DNA of 8,506 nt, taken from positions 1 through 8,506 of the forward strand of contig AWGX01000874.1 in assembly GCA_000495415.1 (NCBI GenBank), written 5' to 3'. The stretch comes from Smithella sp. ME-1 (lineage in GTDB: Bacteria; Desulfobacterota; Syntrophia; Syntrophales; Smithellaceae). Shown piece by piece: positions 1 to 6,633 of the stretch. Within the stretch, counting starts at the first letter, position 1, and each line of letters starts with the position of its first letter. Under the pieces are notes generated by a model. It saw nothing but the letters and a program-made list of their open reading frames with translations. It ran no database searches and was not told the origin of the DNA. Made by a program: the position numbers and the translations under genes.

Positions 1-518
1 AGGTTATACGGAAGATCCGGAAGTTGATTGAGGTCAAGATATTCTCTCTCTTCGTTTTGTATTATTTTGCCGTTTTCTTTAAACCAGATTCCTTTTGCGC
101 CGCGAAGAGATTCTTTTTTATCGAGTCTTCTGACCAGTTCGAGAAAGCTTTTTTCTCCTTCATTCATAACTATTATATCGATGTTGTTGTTGGATAGTGT
201 TTCTTCCGGCAATATAGTGGGCTGTATACCGCCCCATACTACAGGAACAAGGGAATTGGCTTTGATAAATTTTGATATCTCCAGAGAATATTTGATCTGA
301 CTGCCTGTTATTGATGTCAGTCCCGCGCACAGTGGTTTTTTTTTCAGTTCCTGGAGTAATTGCTCCTTCCAGCCGGGTAGCCTTGAATCTATCAGAACTG
401 TTTCAAATTCATTCGCTACAAGCGTTGCCGCGGCAAGGATTGCGACCGGCACACACAGGTGTGATCTTGTTTCGTCCCATTCTCCTATTCGTGGTTGTAT
501 GAGTATGACTTTGGCCAT
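1..518 (-). CDS. B12-binding domain radical SAM protein, N-terminal part (runs off the left edge)
   Basis: The minus strand is open from an ATG at 518-516 to the window edge: 172 codons plus two bases, with no stop, so only the N-terminal part is present. It starts MAKVILIQPRIGEWDE, the first beta strand of the Rossmann-like cobalamin-binding domain of B12-dependent radical SAM enzymes. Family landmarks follow in order: a strand ending GLTSITG (about residues 81-87), VVWGGIQPTILPEE (about 107-120, the usual GGxxPT..PEE turn), IVIMNEGEKSFLELV (about 131-145, the xxGExxFxEL signature) and the linker YLDLNQLPDLPYN just before the radical SAM core. The CxxxCxxC cluster motif would lie beyond the edge and is not seen. 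No DxHxxG motif is visible, as in many members of this class. The gene follows the SPASM gene by 6 bp, with tandem in-frame TAA TAA between them, and no Shine-Dalgarno site is visible. It is most likely the fifth gene of the minus-strand operon. The chemistry (methylation, cyclisation or other) is unknown. Confidence 0.88.
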   Translation of the reverse strand, partial: MAKVILIQPRIGEWDETRSHLCVPVAILAAATLVANEFETVLIDSRLPGWKEQLLQELKKKPLCAGLTSITGSQIKYSLEISKFIKANSLVPVVWGGIQPTILPEETLSNNNIDIIVMNEGEKSFLELVRRLDKKESLRGAKGIWFKENGKIIQNEEREYLDLNQLPDLPYN

Positions 519-524
519 TTTTTA

Positions 525-1694
525 TTATAAATAAAGATGAATATTTCTTTTCATTGAGTCACGGATATTCCGGATGAAATATTTCAGCATGTAATCCGAA
601 TAAACAAAATTCGAAACTATGTCGCATTCCACCCAGCAGCCCCGACAGTTTTTAACCTGTTTCCTCATAGAATCAGCTTTTTCGGAATGCCATATTTCAG
701 AAAATGATTTCTCCTTAATATTGCCCATGGGTTCCGAAAATATTGTACAGGGCATTATGTCTCCATTAGGCAAAAGCCTGAGATAAAGGAATCCTGCCAA
801 ACACGGCAAATTTACTATTCCCGGTTCTTTTAATATTCTTTTTCTTTCACCTTCCCGGAGAAACTTTTCGACCAGATGCCATATGTAATTTATATTCGAA
901 AAGTCTTTGGATTTCTGATCTGCCTCCATGATTTTTTCTATTTTTTCATAAAGTTGTTTTTTTTCATCTTCCGTGAAATGTGAAGCAAGCTTTAGCTCCG
1001 GTTGTTTTTTTCTTTTAGAAAGTATATCGCTTTCATGAGGAGTGACTGCGACATAAACCTTATGCTCGACCCCCATTTTTTTTGCCAGTTGGTTTACGGA
1101 TTCTATTTCATCTGCGTTTTCTCTTATAATTGCCTGATTGATGCCGATATTTACCGGTACTGTTTTCTTCAGGGCGGTGAGCATCTCCAGTGTTTCTATT
1201 GCTTTGTTGGCCATCCCCGGAACACCTCTTGTCTGATCGTGAGTTTCGCTTACGGCATCCAGCGATACCTGAATACTCAACTTCATGTTTTTGCCTTGAA
1301 AAGATTTTACAAAATCTTTTATCTTATCCGTGAATGTTCCGTTTGTTGTAATATAAAATAATTTCGGTTTTGCCTTTTCCCAAATCTGATGAACTATTTG
1401 AGTAAAATCATCTTTCAGAAAAGGTTCTCCACCGGTAAATCTGATTAAATCCAGTGAATGGAGATTCTTATCGCCAAATGCATTTCCTATTTGAGTGGAA
1501 GTAAGTTCCTGGTTAATGTCTTTCAGGGAGTTGTCCATCGTCGACAAACCGCACATGGAGCAACCGGCGTTACACCTCCAGGTAACACTGTAAGCCAGCA
1601 CTTTCGGCTCAATTGGTTTGTTGGCAAGTCTGTTAATTCTCGCCTGATAAATTGTTAACAAACCGCCGGCAATATTTTTCTTCTCTAAATTCAT
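525..1694 (-). CDS. Radical SAM protein with C-terminal SPASM-like auxiliary cluster domain
   Basis: The 389-residue protein has the complete radical SAM core: C41-x3-C45-x2-C48 for the SAM-binding 4Fe-4S cluster, RFTGGEPFLKDDF (about 85-97, the GGE motif that contacts the SAM amino group), YITTNGT (114-120) and IQVSLDA (141-147). The C-terminal part carries an SPASM/twitch-type region with C298, the strand and turn LRLLPNGDIMPC (C316), MGNIKEKSFSEIW, and C350-x2-C353-x3-C357, enough cysteines for at least one extra Fe-S cluster. The family (PqqE/MoaA-like SPASM proteins) acts in peptide modification, cofactor synthesis and sugar or lipid modification. No precursor peptide gene is seen nearby, and the glycosyltransferase neighbours favour a glycan or lipid substrate, but this is inference. 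The ATG at 1694 lies 2 bp after the stop of the upstream glycosyltransferase gene, indicating translational coupling. No clear Shine-Dalgarno site is present. Length is normal and the reading frame intact. Confidence 0.92.
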   Translation of the reverse strand: MNLEKKNIAGGLLTIYQARINRLANKPIEPKVLAYSVTWRCNAGCSMCGLSTMDNSLKDINQELTSTQIGNAFGDKNLHSLDLIRFTGGEPFLKDDFTQIVHQIWEKAKPKLFYITTNGTFTDKIKDFVKSFQGKNMKLSIQVSLDAVSETHDQTRGVPGMANKAIETLEMLTALKKTVPVNIGINQAIIRENADEIESVNQLAKKMGVEHKVYVAVTPHESDILSKRKKQPELKLASHFTEDEKKQLYEKIEKIMEADQKSKDFSNINYIWHLVEKFLREGERKRILKEPGIVNLPCLAGFLYLRLLPNGDIMPCTIFSEPMGNIKEKSFSEIWHSEKADSMRKQVKNCRGCWVECDIVSNFVYSDYMLKYFIRNIRDSMKRNIHLYL

Positions 1695-1696
1695 TT

Positions 1697-2422
1697 TTAA
1701 TATCTTTTCAGTTTTACGTTAATCAGGACTTTTAACATTTCCAGAATTGTTTTTACGAAGTTTTTAGGTGACAACGATGTCGATTTTCCATAAATCCTTG
1801 GATATGAAGAAATAGGAATAGTAGCTATCTTATGGCCTAATTTATGAAGCTTTATTATTATTTCGGCGGGCGCAAACGAACCTTCACAAATAATATTTAT
1901 ATTATTCAAAGCGCTTCTTTTTATTATTCTCAACGCAGCTCCCATATCCTTGAATTTTGTTCCGAATAGTAATCTTATGGAAAAATTGTAGCAAAAAGAA
2001 ATGACTTTCCTAATGTTGCTGTTGGCATTGTGTTCTCTCAAACCAATGAGCATGTCATACTCAGGCAACAGGGGTATCATTTTTTTAAAATCGTAAACGT
2101 CATACTGATTATCACCATCCGTAAAGCAGACATATTCAAATTTGTTAGCGTTTAAAAAACCGTCTTTTAATGCAACTCCGTAGCCAAGATTTTTTTTATG
2201 GTGAATCACTTTTACTTTTTCATATTTTTCAGATAGTTCTTCACACACCTTACCTGTATCATCAGGGCTTCCGTCATTAATTATGCATATTTCATAATCC
2301 TGAGCTATTTCGGAAAACAGGTTTACAGCTTTTTCCACAACTATTGCTATATTATTTTCATCATAATAAGCAGGGCAAAAGAAAGAATATTTATTTTTCT
2401 TTACGATATTATTAGAAACCAA
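1697..2422 (-). CDS. Family 2 glycosyltransferase, DPM1 / polyprenyl-phosphate sugar transferase type
   Basis: The 241-residue cytoplasmic GT-A protein begins with YSFFCPAYYDENN (residues 12-24), the usual PxYNE-like first strand. NDGSPDDT (49-56) binds the nucleotide. Next come NLGYGVALKDGF (78-89) and TDGDNQYD (101-108), which holds the DxD metal site. DMGAALRIIKR (159-169) and a late PISSYPRIYGKST segment (203-215) match the acceptor-side motifs of dolichol-phosphate mannose synthase relatives. There is no C-terminal membrane pair, so it resembles the soluble DPM1 type. The expected reaction is transfer of a hexose from a nucleotide sugar to polyprenyl phosphate on the cytoplasmic face; the sugar cannot be told. 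Two GT-C membrane proteins that could use such a donor lie on the divergent arm. The start is TTG at 2422-2420, chosen because GAGGAG lies 5 nt upstream and no ATG or GTG precedes the conserved first strand. Confidence 0.9.
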   Translation of the reverse strand: MVSNNIVKKNKYSFFCPAYYDENNIAIVVEKAVNLFSEIAQDYEICIINDGSPDDTGKVCEELSEKYEKVKVIHHKKNLGYGVALKDGFLNANKFEYVCFTDGDNQYDVYDFKKMIPLLPEYDMLIGLREHNANSNIRKVISFCYNFSIRLLFGTKFKDMGAALRIIKRSALNNINIICEGSFAPAEIIIKLHKLGHKIATIPISSYPRIYGKSTSLSPKNFVKTILEMLKVLINVKLKRY

Positions 2423-2434
2423 TATTGCTCCTCA
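2423..2434 (-). promoter_or_regulatory. Ribosome binding site that fixes the TTG start of the glycosyltransferase
   Basis: On the minus strand the stop of the upstream radical SAM gene (TGA, 2434-2432) is embedded in TGAGGAGCAATATTG. GAGGAG at 2433-2428 is a strong Shine-Dalgarno sequence 5 nt before the TTG codon. It is the only convincing site of its kind among the seven genes, and it supports translation re-initiation from the upstream gene. Confidence 0.75.
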
Positions 2435-3844
2435 CAAGCTTTGTCTGGAAAAAGCATTTCTAAATAGTAACCCTGTAACCTTTGATACAGCTTTAGCATA
2501 AATCAATAATTCAGCAAGGCTATGTCTGGAAAAAATATGCTTTAGGATAAAATCAGGCCGCAGATAAAAATCACGGTAAGCTTTATAATAGTATTGTTTG
2601 ACCGCATCACCGGATACGGTATCCAGCTTTAGGATAGGCTCAGCGAGATTGTAAAGATCCCAGTTCTGATGCAGAAGCAGATTTTTTGTGGAAAATTCTT
2701 TATACATAGCTGTTCCCGGATAAGGTGTTGCGATATTAAAAATAGCAAATGGAATTCGTATTGTTTTGGCATAATTAATAGTTTTTTCCATGCTGGTTAT
2801 TGTTTCTCCGGGATTACCTAACATAAAAGCTCCACGGACATTGATTTTTGCCGCCTTGGTCCAATCAATGGCCTTTTGAAAATGATCTAAAATAATTTCC
2901 TTGTTGATTTTTTTTAAAATATTCTCATCGATAGTTTCAAAGCCATACATAATTTGATGGCATCCGGCCTTTTTCATCAGTAAAAGTAATTCCGGTGTCA
3001 CGCTGTCTACCCGGGCAAAACAAGACCATGTAACCTTTATTTCTCTGGCAAGAATTAACTGACATAAGTCGGCAACATTTTTTTTGTTGGCGGTAAAGGT
3101 ATCGTCATAGAAGGATATTTCCCTGATGCCGTAATTTTTCTGAAGGTGTTCAATGTGCTCAATAATTCTCACGGGGGACATAAATCTTATTTGAGAACCG
3201 AACATACCAGAAAAACAGAAGGTACATTTACCAGGGCAGCCTCTGGTGGTTATCATTCCGATAGATGGATCCTGCCTGGCTGCGCCTAAAGCGGAATGAT
3301 ATAGATGCATTGGTAATTTATGATAAGCGGGGAGGGGCAAGGTGTTCAAATCTACATATGTTTCGGCATCGGGATTGACAACAAATTCGTTGTTAGACGT
3401 TCTCCATGTCAGGTTAGGAATAAGATTATAGGGAGTTCCCTTGGCTAACTCTGCAATCGCAATTTCACCTTCGTTGCGGACAACCATGTCGCAGATTTTA
3501 TCACCGACAAGCTCTTTGTGAAATACGGTGGGATGAGTACCGCCCATTATTATTTTGATGTTGGGAAAAGTTTCACGAACCTTCTTCGCAATAATTATAG
3601 CACAGGAGATTTCCGGAGTGGTTGCTGTAATGCCGACAAAATCAGTAGCAGGATTAATCATGGAAATAATTTCCGGAATCTTCAGTTGCAGGGCAGCTGC
3701 ATCTATTATTTGCGAAGTGTGTCCTTGTCCGTCCCATATTGCTGATAAAAGCGCTATACCCAATGGAGGATTTTCGGAATTAATTATCCTCCATACATTA
3801 TCGGCGGCAATTTTCCTCGGTGGATTAATAAAAACAAAGTTCAT
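2432..3844 (-). CDS. B12-binding domain radical SAM enzyme (class B type)
   Basis: The 470-residue protein is complete. Residues 1-135 form the cobalamin-binding Rossmann domain: MNFVFINPPRK, NPPLGIALLSA (25-35), DFVGITATTPE (68-78), IKIIMGGTHPTVF (96-108) and MVVRNEGEIAIAEL (120-133). There is no DxHxxG, so cobalamin would be bound without a histidine ligand, as in most of this class. The radical SAM core follows: RGCPGKCTFC gives C203, C207 and C210; ISFYDDTFT (243-251) is the usual FxDDxF segment; then VTWSCFARVD (271-280), MYGFETID (299-306), RGAFMLGNPGET (337-348) and TPYPGTAMY (373-381). Relatives include BchE-like cyclases and many methylases acting on unactivated carbons in lipids, antibiotics and polyketides. 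The substrate here is unknown. A paralogue of the same architecture lies at the left end of the operon. The ATG at 3844 opens directly on the conserved first strand; no Shine-Dalgarno site is visible in the 38 bp gap to the methyltransferase. Confidence 0.92.
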   Translation of the reverse strand: MNFVFINPPRKIAADNVWRIINSENPPLGIALLSAIWDGQGHTSQIIDAAALQLKIPEIISMINPATDFVGITATTPEISCAIIIAKKVRETFPNIKIIMGGTHPTVFHKELVGDKICDMVVRNEGEIAIAELAKGTPYNLIPNLTWRTSNNEFVVNPDAETYVDLNTLPLPAYHKLPMHLYHSALGAARQDPSIGMITTRGCPGKCTFCFSGMFGSQIRFMSPVRIIEHIEHLQKNYGIREISFYDDTFTANKKNVADLCQLILAREIKVTWSCFARVDSVTPELLLLMKKAGCHQIMYGFETIDENILKKINKEIILDHFQKAIDWTKAAKINVRGAFMLGNPGETITSMEKTINYAKTIRIPFAIFNIATPYPGTAMYKEFSTKNLLLHQNWDLYNLAEPILKLDTVSGDAVKQYYYKAYRDFYLRPDFILKHIFSRHSLAELLIYAKAVSKVTGLLFRNAFSRQSL

Positions 3845-3882
3845 TGATTTAGTTAATAAGTAACCTGTGGTTATTTTAATGT

Positions 3883-4635
3883 TTATGTTTTTAATTGTTT
3901 TTTCTGAGCGATAAGAATTAGCGACTGCCCTACAGGAGGTTTGATTATTTTTTCAATAAGACCTAATAAAGGCACCAGCTTATCAAATATTTTCGTCTGG
4001 TTTTCAGGCAGCTCTTTGTTTTTAAAAATTTTGCCGTTGATAAACCAGCCGAATAAACCAAGGAAATTTAAGTAATAAAAATTGACTATATCCAGATTTT
4101 GACCTTCGATAAGCATCTTTAATTGTTTTTTGTTGTATCGCCGGTAATGTCCAAATGAAATATCCATTGAGCCATGAAGTGTATTCAATGCCGGTACAAG
4201 AATTATTAGTCTTCCAGACGGTTGTAAAAGTGAAATCATGTTTTCAACAGCTTTCCGGTCGTTTTCCAGATGTTCGAGAATATTGAGGCAAATGATAGTG
4301 TCATACATAGTTGCAGCTAAAGGAGATGAGTTAATATTCTGAATATCCGCTTGGAAAACGTTGAAGTTTGATTGATCACGGAATGAATACTTGGCATTTA
4401 AATAATCAATATAGCTTTGATCGATATCAATAAGAGTCAATTTGTTTCTTAAAATAATGAAATCGGTAATATTCCCGATTCCCGCGCCAACTTCCAGGAT
4501 ATTGTTACCGATAAAATTTTTAATATTATTGTATATCCAGTGGTTATAGTTATAGCGTTCGGATAATAGCAGCAAAGAATGCTTTACTTTATCTTTGTCA
4601 GGTATTGTTTCTTTGATGTTAGATTCTCCTTCCAA
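3883..4635 (-). CDS. Class I SAM-dependent methyltransferase
   Basis: The 250-residue protein has the seven-strand methyltransferase fold. ILEVGAGIGN (46-55) is motif I, the SAM-binding loop. LIDID (68-72) carries the acidic residues that bind the ribose, QADI (95-98) lies near the adenine, and YDTIICLNILEHLEND (111-126) contains motif IV. SGRLIILVPA (140-149) and GHYRRYNKKQL (162-172) follow; the last is typical of the Methyltransf_11/23-type enzymes often found beside, or fused to, DPM1-like glycosyltransferases. The substrate is not predictable; a sugar or lipid is plausible from context. It is the first gene of the minus-strand operon. The only usable conventional start upstream of motif I is TTG at 4635-4633, without an upstream Shine-Dalgarno; the upstream in-frame stop is a TGA about 18 codons earlier. 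A GGAAGGAG lies inside codons 1-4, so initiation could be slightly downstream. Function class is sure, exact start is not. Confidence 0.87.
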   Translation of the reverse strand: MEGESNIKETIPDKDKVKHSLLLLSERYNYNHWIYNNIKNFIGNNILEVGAGIGNITDFIILRNKLTLIDIDQSYIDYLNAKYSFRDQSNFNVFQADIQNINSSPLAATMYDTIICLNILEHLENDRKAVENMISLLQPSGRLIILVPALNTLHGSMDISFGHYRRYNKKQLKMLIEGQNLDIVNFYYLNFLGLFGWFINGKIFKNKELPENQTKIFDKLVPLLGLIEKIIKPPVGQSLILIAQKKQLKT

Positions 4636-4650
4636 ATGATTCGTGTTGAC

Positions 4651-4678
4651 ATTATACTCATATAAGAATGCAATGCAA
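4651..4678 (-). promoter_or_regulatory. Candidate sigma70-type promoter for the minus-strand operon
   Basis: On the minus strand a perfect -10 element TATAAT occupies 4656-4651, preceded after 16 bp by TTGCAT (4678-4673), a weak -35 that keeps the TTG. The predicted transcript start is near 4644, giving a leader of only about 9 nt before the TTG start of the methyltransferase. No other minus-strand gap in the operon is long enough to suggest a second obvious promoter. Confidence 0.5.
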
Positions 4679-4759
4679 TTCTCGATTTTTCAGGTAACTT
4701 TTATGTGGCTCAGTGAAACTGACGATAATTAAGGTTTCATCTATGTTTTAAAATATTAC

Positions 4760-4788
4760 TTTACAAGAAAAACTGCAAATATTAGATT
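4760..4788 (+). promoter_or_regulatory. Weak candidate promoter for the first GT-C gene
   Basis: TTTACA (4760-4765) and TAGATT (4783-4788) are separated by 17 bp, with five and four matches to the sigma70 consensus. The predicted transcript start near 4795 lies downstream of the TTG at 4787, so if this promoter is real that TTG cannot be the start codon and the ATG at 4874 is favoured. The region is AT-rich, so a chance match is quite possible. Confidence 0.3.
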
Positions 4789-4873
4789 GAAACAACTTTA
4801 TTCTTTGTGGTGCAGTTGTAATGCGGGACGTGTAATTCAATCAAAAATTTTTAAAAGATTGATCAAAGAGATT

Positions 4874-6541
4874 ATGGCATTACGGGAATTATCATCTAAT
4901 AAGCACGAATTATCCGAATCAACATCCCTTAAAATATTTTTTCAATTCTTCAACAGATGGAATGGTTTTGATTTATTAGTGGCACTAATCTGTGTGGCGA
5001 GTTTCTGCTGTAGCTGGATTGAATCTATTGTCAATTATGACAATCTGCATTGGGGCAGTGCTTATCTTAGCGCATTGGATTTAAAAAGAGGGGCCATACC
5101 GCATTCCCAGGCGCTCGTTTTCTATGGATTTTTCCAGACATGGTTTCATAGCATTGCGTTAACCGTGTTCGGGGAAAAGTTGATGAGTGTGGGAATTATG
5201 ACAGGACTATTTTATTCCCTGACATTATTTCTGTCCTACCGGGTTTTTCTCCGGTTTATGCCTAAGCACTTAAGCTTTATCGCGGTACTGTTCATTTTCC
5301 TGATTCATCCTTATATTTTTTATCCGGCACCTAATTATTTCATGTACACATTTCAGCTGCTGGCGCTGATTTTTTTCTTAAAATATTCCGAAAATAGATT
5401 TTACGGTTTTTGGGCAGGATTTTTTATTAGCATGTCACTGCTTTCCCGGTATTCTTCTTTTATTGCTATTTTACCTCCATTTATAATTCTACTGGGTTGG
5501 GAATTCTTTACCATTCAGGGTACGAAAAAACGCATCATCGAAAAAACGGCGATAGTGAGTTCCGGATTAATTATTCCTTTAATAGTCTTTGCCGTATACC
5601 TGGCAATGAATTCCGCTTTAGGTAATTTCTTTTATCAGATGGGGATAACATCTAAAATATGGGGAAAAGTCGACAGTGCCGGAACCTATCTAAATTTTTT
5701 AGCTTCCATATTTCAGATAAATGAGAGTTACGCATCTGATCTTCGGGGAAAACTCTTTACATTAATATTGATAGTCTGTTTATTCATAATTCTCCGTGAA
5801 GGTATTAAAAAAATATTCAATAACCCGGCGAAATCAGCATATGCCAATCACAATATTGCCGCAGTATGCCTGGTGACGGTATTTGGATATTTGAATTCAC
5901 TGCATATCTATGAAACATTCCGGCTGGTCAACGGCGCTTCTTTAGGGGTAGGTGTAGCAGTTTTTGTTTTTTATAATATATTTACTGAAACTATAAAACC
6001 GGTAAAGTATTTGATTGTCTTTTCTGCTGTCCTGCTTTGTCTATATTTATCAACTACCGTTTTTTTTAGTAAAACAACTTCATCGTATTATCCATGGAAA
6101 CAGGACGTATTATTCCATAACGGAGTGACCAATAAAAATATTGCAATATTCAAAGGCAAACTTTTAACTAAAGAGTATAATGATTTTTATCAGGAAGTAT
6201 TTGACACCATCGCGCCTTACAGGAAGTCTTGTTATATTATTAATTACACATCAGATGTGGTCGCTTTTTTGATTAATGATTTGCCTCGAATACAGATCGC
6301 GCCAATATACTTCAAATGGTTGGATGATGTTTCCAAACAGGCGGAAATCGTAGACCGGAATCAGGCTGTCATCCTTTCCTACAAAGCCTTAGACCTGCCA
6401 AATTATAAGATAATTTTTAATAAAAAATGGCCCGCTGAAATACCATGGATGGAGAGCGATTATTTGTTTATCTATGCGCCCAAACAATGTTCTAATGATA
6501 TGGAGGTATCGTCCGGATACTTTGATTTGCGTAACCATTGA
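4874..6541 (+). CDS. Multi-pass membrane protein, GT-C glycosyltransferase-like
   Basis: With the start chosen here the protein has 555 residues. A first membrane helix (about 33-50) is followed by an extracytoplasmic loop with YDNLHWG (55-61), where D56 sits at the place of the acidic residue used by GT-C enzymes (ArnT/PMT-like, which take sugar from polyprenyl phosphate). About nine to ten more hydrophobic helices follow, to about residue 399, including segments near 102-125, 132-148, 156-170, 179-192, 197-212, 228-245, 295-307, 326-341, 355-371 and 379-398. The last about 150 residues are soluble and probably extracytoplasmic. No family can be named with confidence; low-similarity GT39/DUF-type membrane transferase is the best fit. 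The frame is open from a TTG at 4787 (584 residues), but that codon has no Shine-Dalgarno site, and the 29 extra residues look unlike a conserved N-terminus. ATG 4874 has only a weak AAAGAG three nt upstream. It may use the product of the DPM1-like gene. Confidence 0.75.
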   Translation: MALRELSSNKHELSESTSLKIFFQFFNRWNGFDLLVALICVASFCCSWIESIVNYDNLHWGSAYLSALDLKRGAIPHSQALVFYGFFQTWFHSIALTVFGEKLMSVGIMTGLFYSLTLFLSYRVFLRFMPKHLSFIAVLFIFLIHPYIFYPAPNYFMYTFQLLALIFFLKYSENRFYGFWAGFFISMSLLSRYSSFIAILPPFIILLGWEFFTIQGTKKRIIEKTAIVSSGLIIPLIVFAVYLAMNSALGNFFYQMGITSKIWGKVDSAGTYLNFLASIFQINESYASDLRGKLFTLILIVCLFIILREGIKKIFNNPAKSAYANHNIAAVCLVTVFGYLNSLHIYETFRLVNGASLGVGVAVFVFYNIFTETIKPVKYLIVFSAVLLCLYLSTTVFFSKTTSSYYPWKQDVLFHNGVTNKNIAIFKGKLLTKEYNDFYQEVFDTIAPYRKSCYIINYTSDVVAFLINDLPRIQIAPIYFKWLDDVSKQAEIVDRNQAVILSYKALDLPNYKIIFNKKWPAEIPWMESDYLFIYAPKQCSNDMEVSSGYFDLRNH

Positions 6542-6598
6542 TACATATCCTGCTTGATAGAGGGATTGGCACCCCTGTATTTCAGAATAAATATTTCT

Positions 6599-6627
6599 TT
6601 GACACGTAAAACCATTATTCATATACT
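6599..6627 (+). promoter_or_regulatory. Near-consensus sigma70-type promoter of the TMTC-like gene
   Basis: TTGACA (6599-6604, six of six) and TATACT (6622-6627, five of six) are separated by exactly 17 bp. Seven bases after the -10 element is position 6634, the G of the GTG start codon of the next gene, so the transcript should be leaderless or nearly so. It lies in the 92 bp gap after the first GT-C gene, so the second gene can be expressed independently. A short AGGG/CCCT stem at 6561-6576 in the same gap has no T-run and is not a convincing terminator. Confidence 0.75.
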
Positions 6628-6633
6628 TTCACT

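Larger units (their letters stand above)
4636..4873. other. Divergent intergenic region between the two arms
   Basis: This AT-rich stretch separates the methyltransferase (minus) from the first GT-C gene (plus). On the plus strand two weak promoter candidates are visible: TTGACA at 4646-4651 with TGCAAT 17 bp later (4669-4674), overlapping the minus-strand TATAAT, and TTTACA at 4760-4765 with TAGATT 17 bp later (4783-4788). A short perfect inverted repeat, TCAGT-GAA-ACTGA, sits at 4710-4722 and could be an operator half-site pair, although it is too short to be sure. The plus-strand frame of the GT-C gene is open from a TTG at 4787, so the right part of this stretch may be coding if that start is used. 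No RNA gene or other coding sequence is seen. Confidence 0.45.

Noticed and set aside
28..502. Two plus-strand open frames (28-300 and 311-502)
   Set aside because: They lie opposite the clearly conserved B12-binding domain on the minus strand and their translations have no domain character.
1002..1658. Plus-strand open frames (1002-1361 and 1458-1658)
   Set aside because: They are antisense shadows of the radical SAM/SPASM gene, whose cluster and SPASM motifs are unmistakable on the other strand.
525..1694. RiPP maturase reading of the SPASM protein
   Set aside because: No small precursor-like open frame with a leader and Cys/Gly-rich core was found in the gaps, which are 2 to 38 bp within the operon. 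It cannot be excluded beyond the left edge.
3518..3863. Plus-strand open frames over the start of the B12 radical SAM gene
   Set aside because: They overlap the conserved cobalamin-binding domain on the minus strand and have no ribosome site or recognisable motif.
6561..6576. AGGG/CCCT stem as intrinsic terminator after the first GT-C gene
   Set aside because: The stem is only 4 bp with an 8-base loop, and no T-run follows.
6389..6622. Minus-strand open frame of 77 codons
   Set aside because: It is antisense to the conserved-frame 3' end of the GT-C gene and to the promoter of the next gene.
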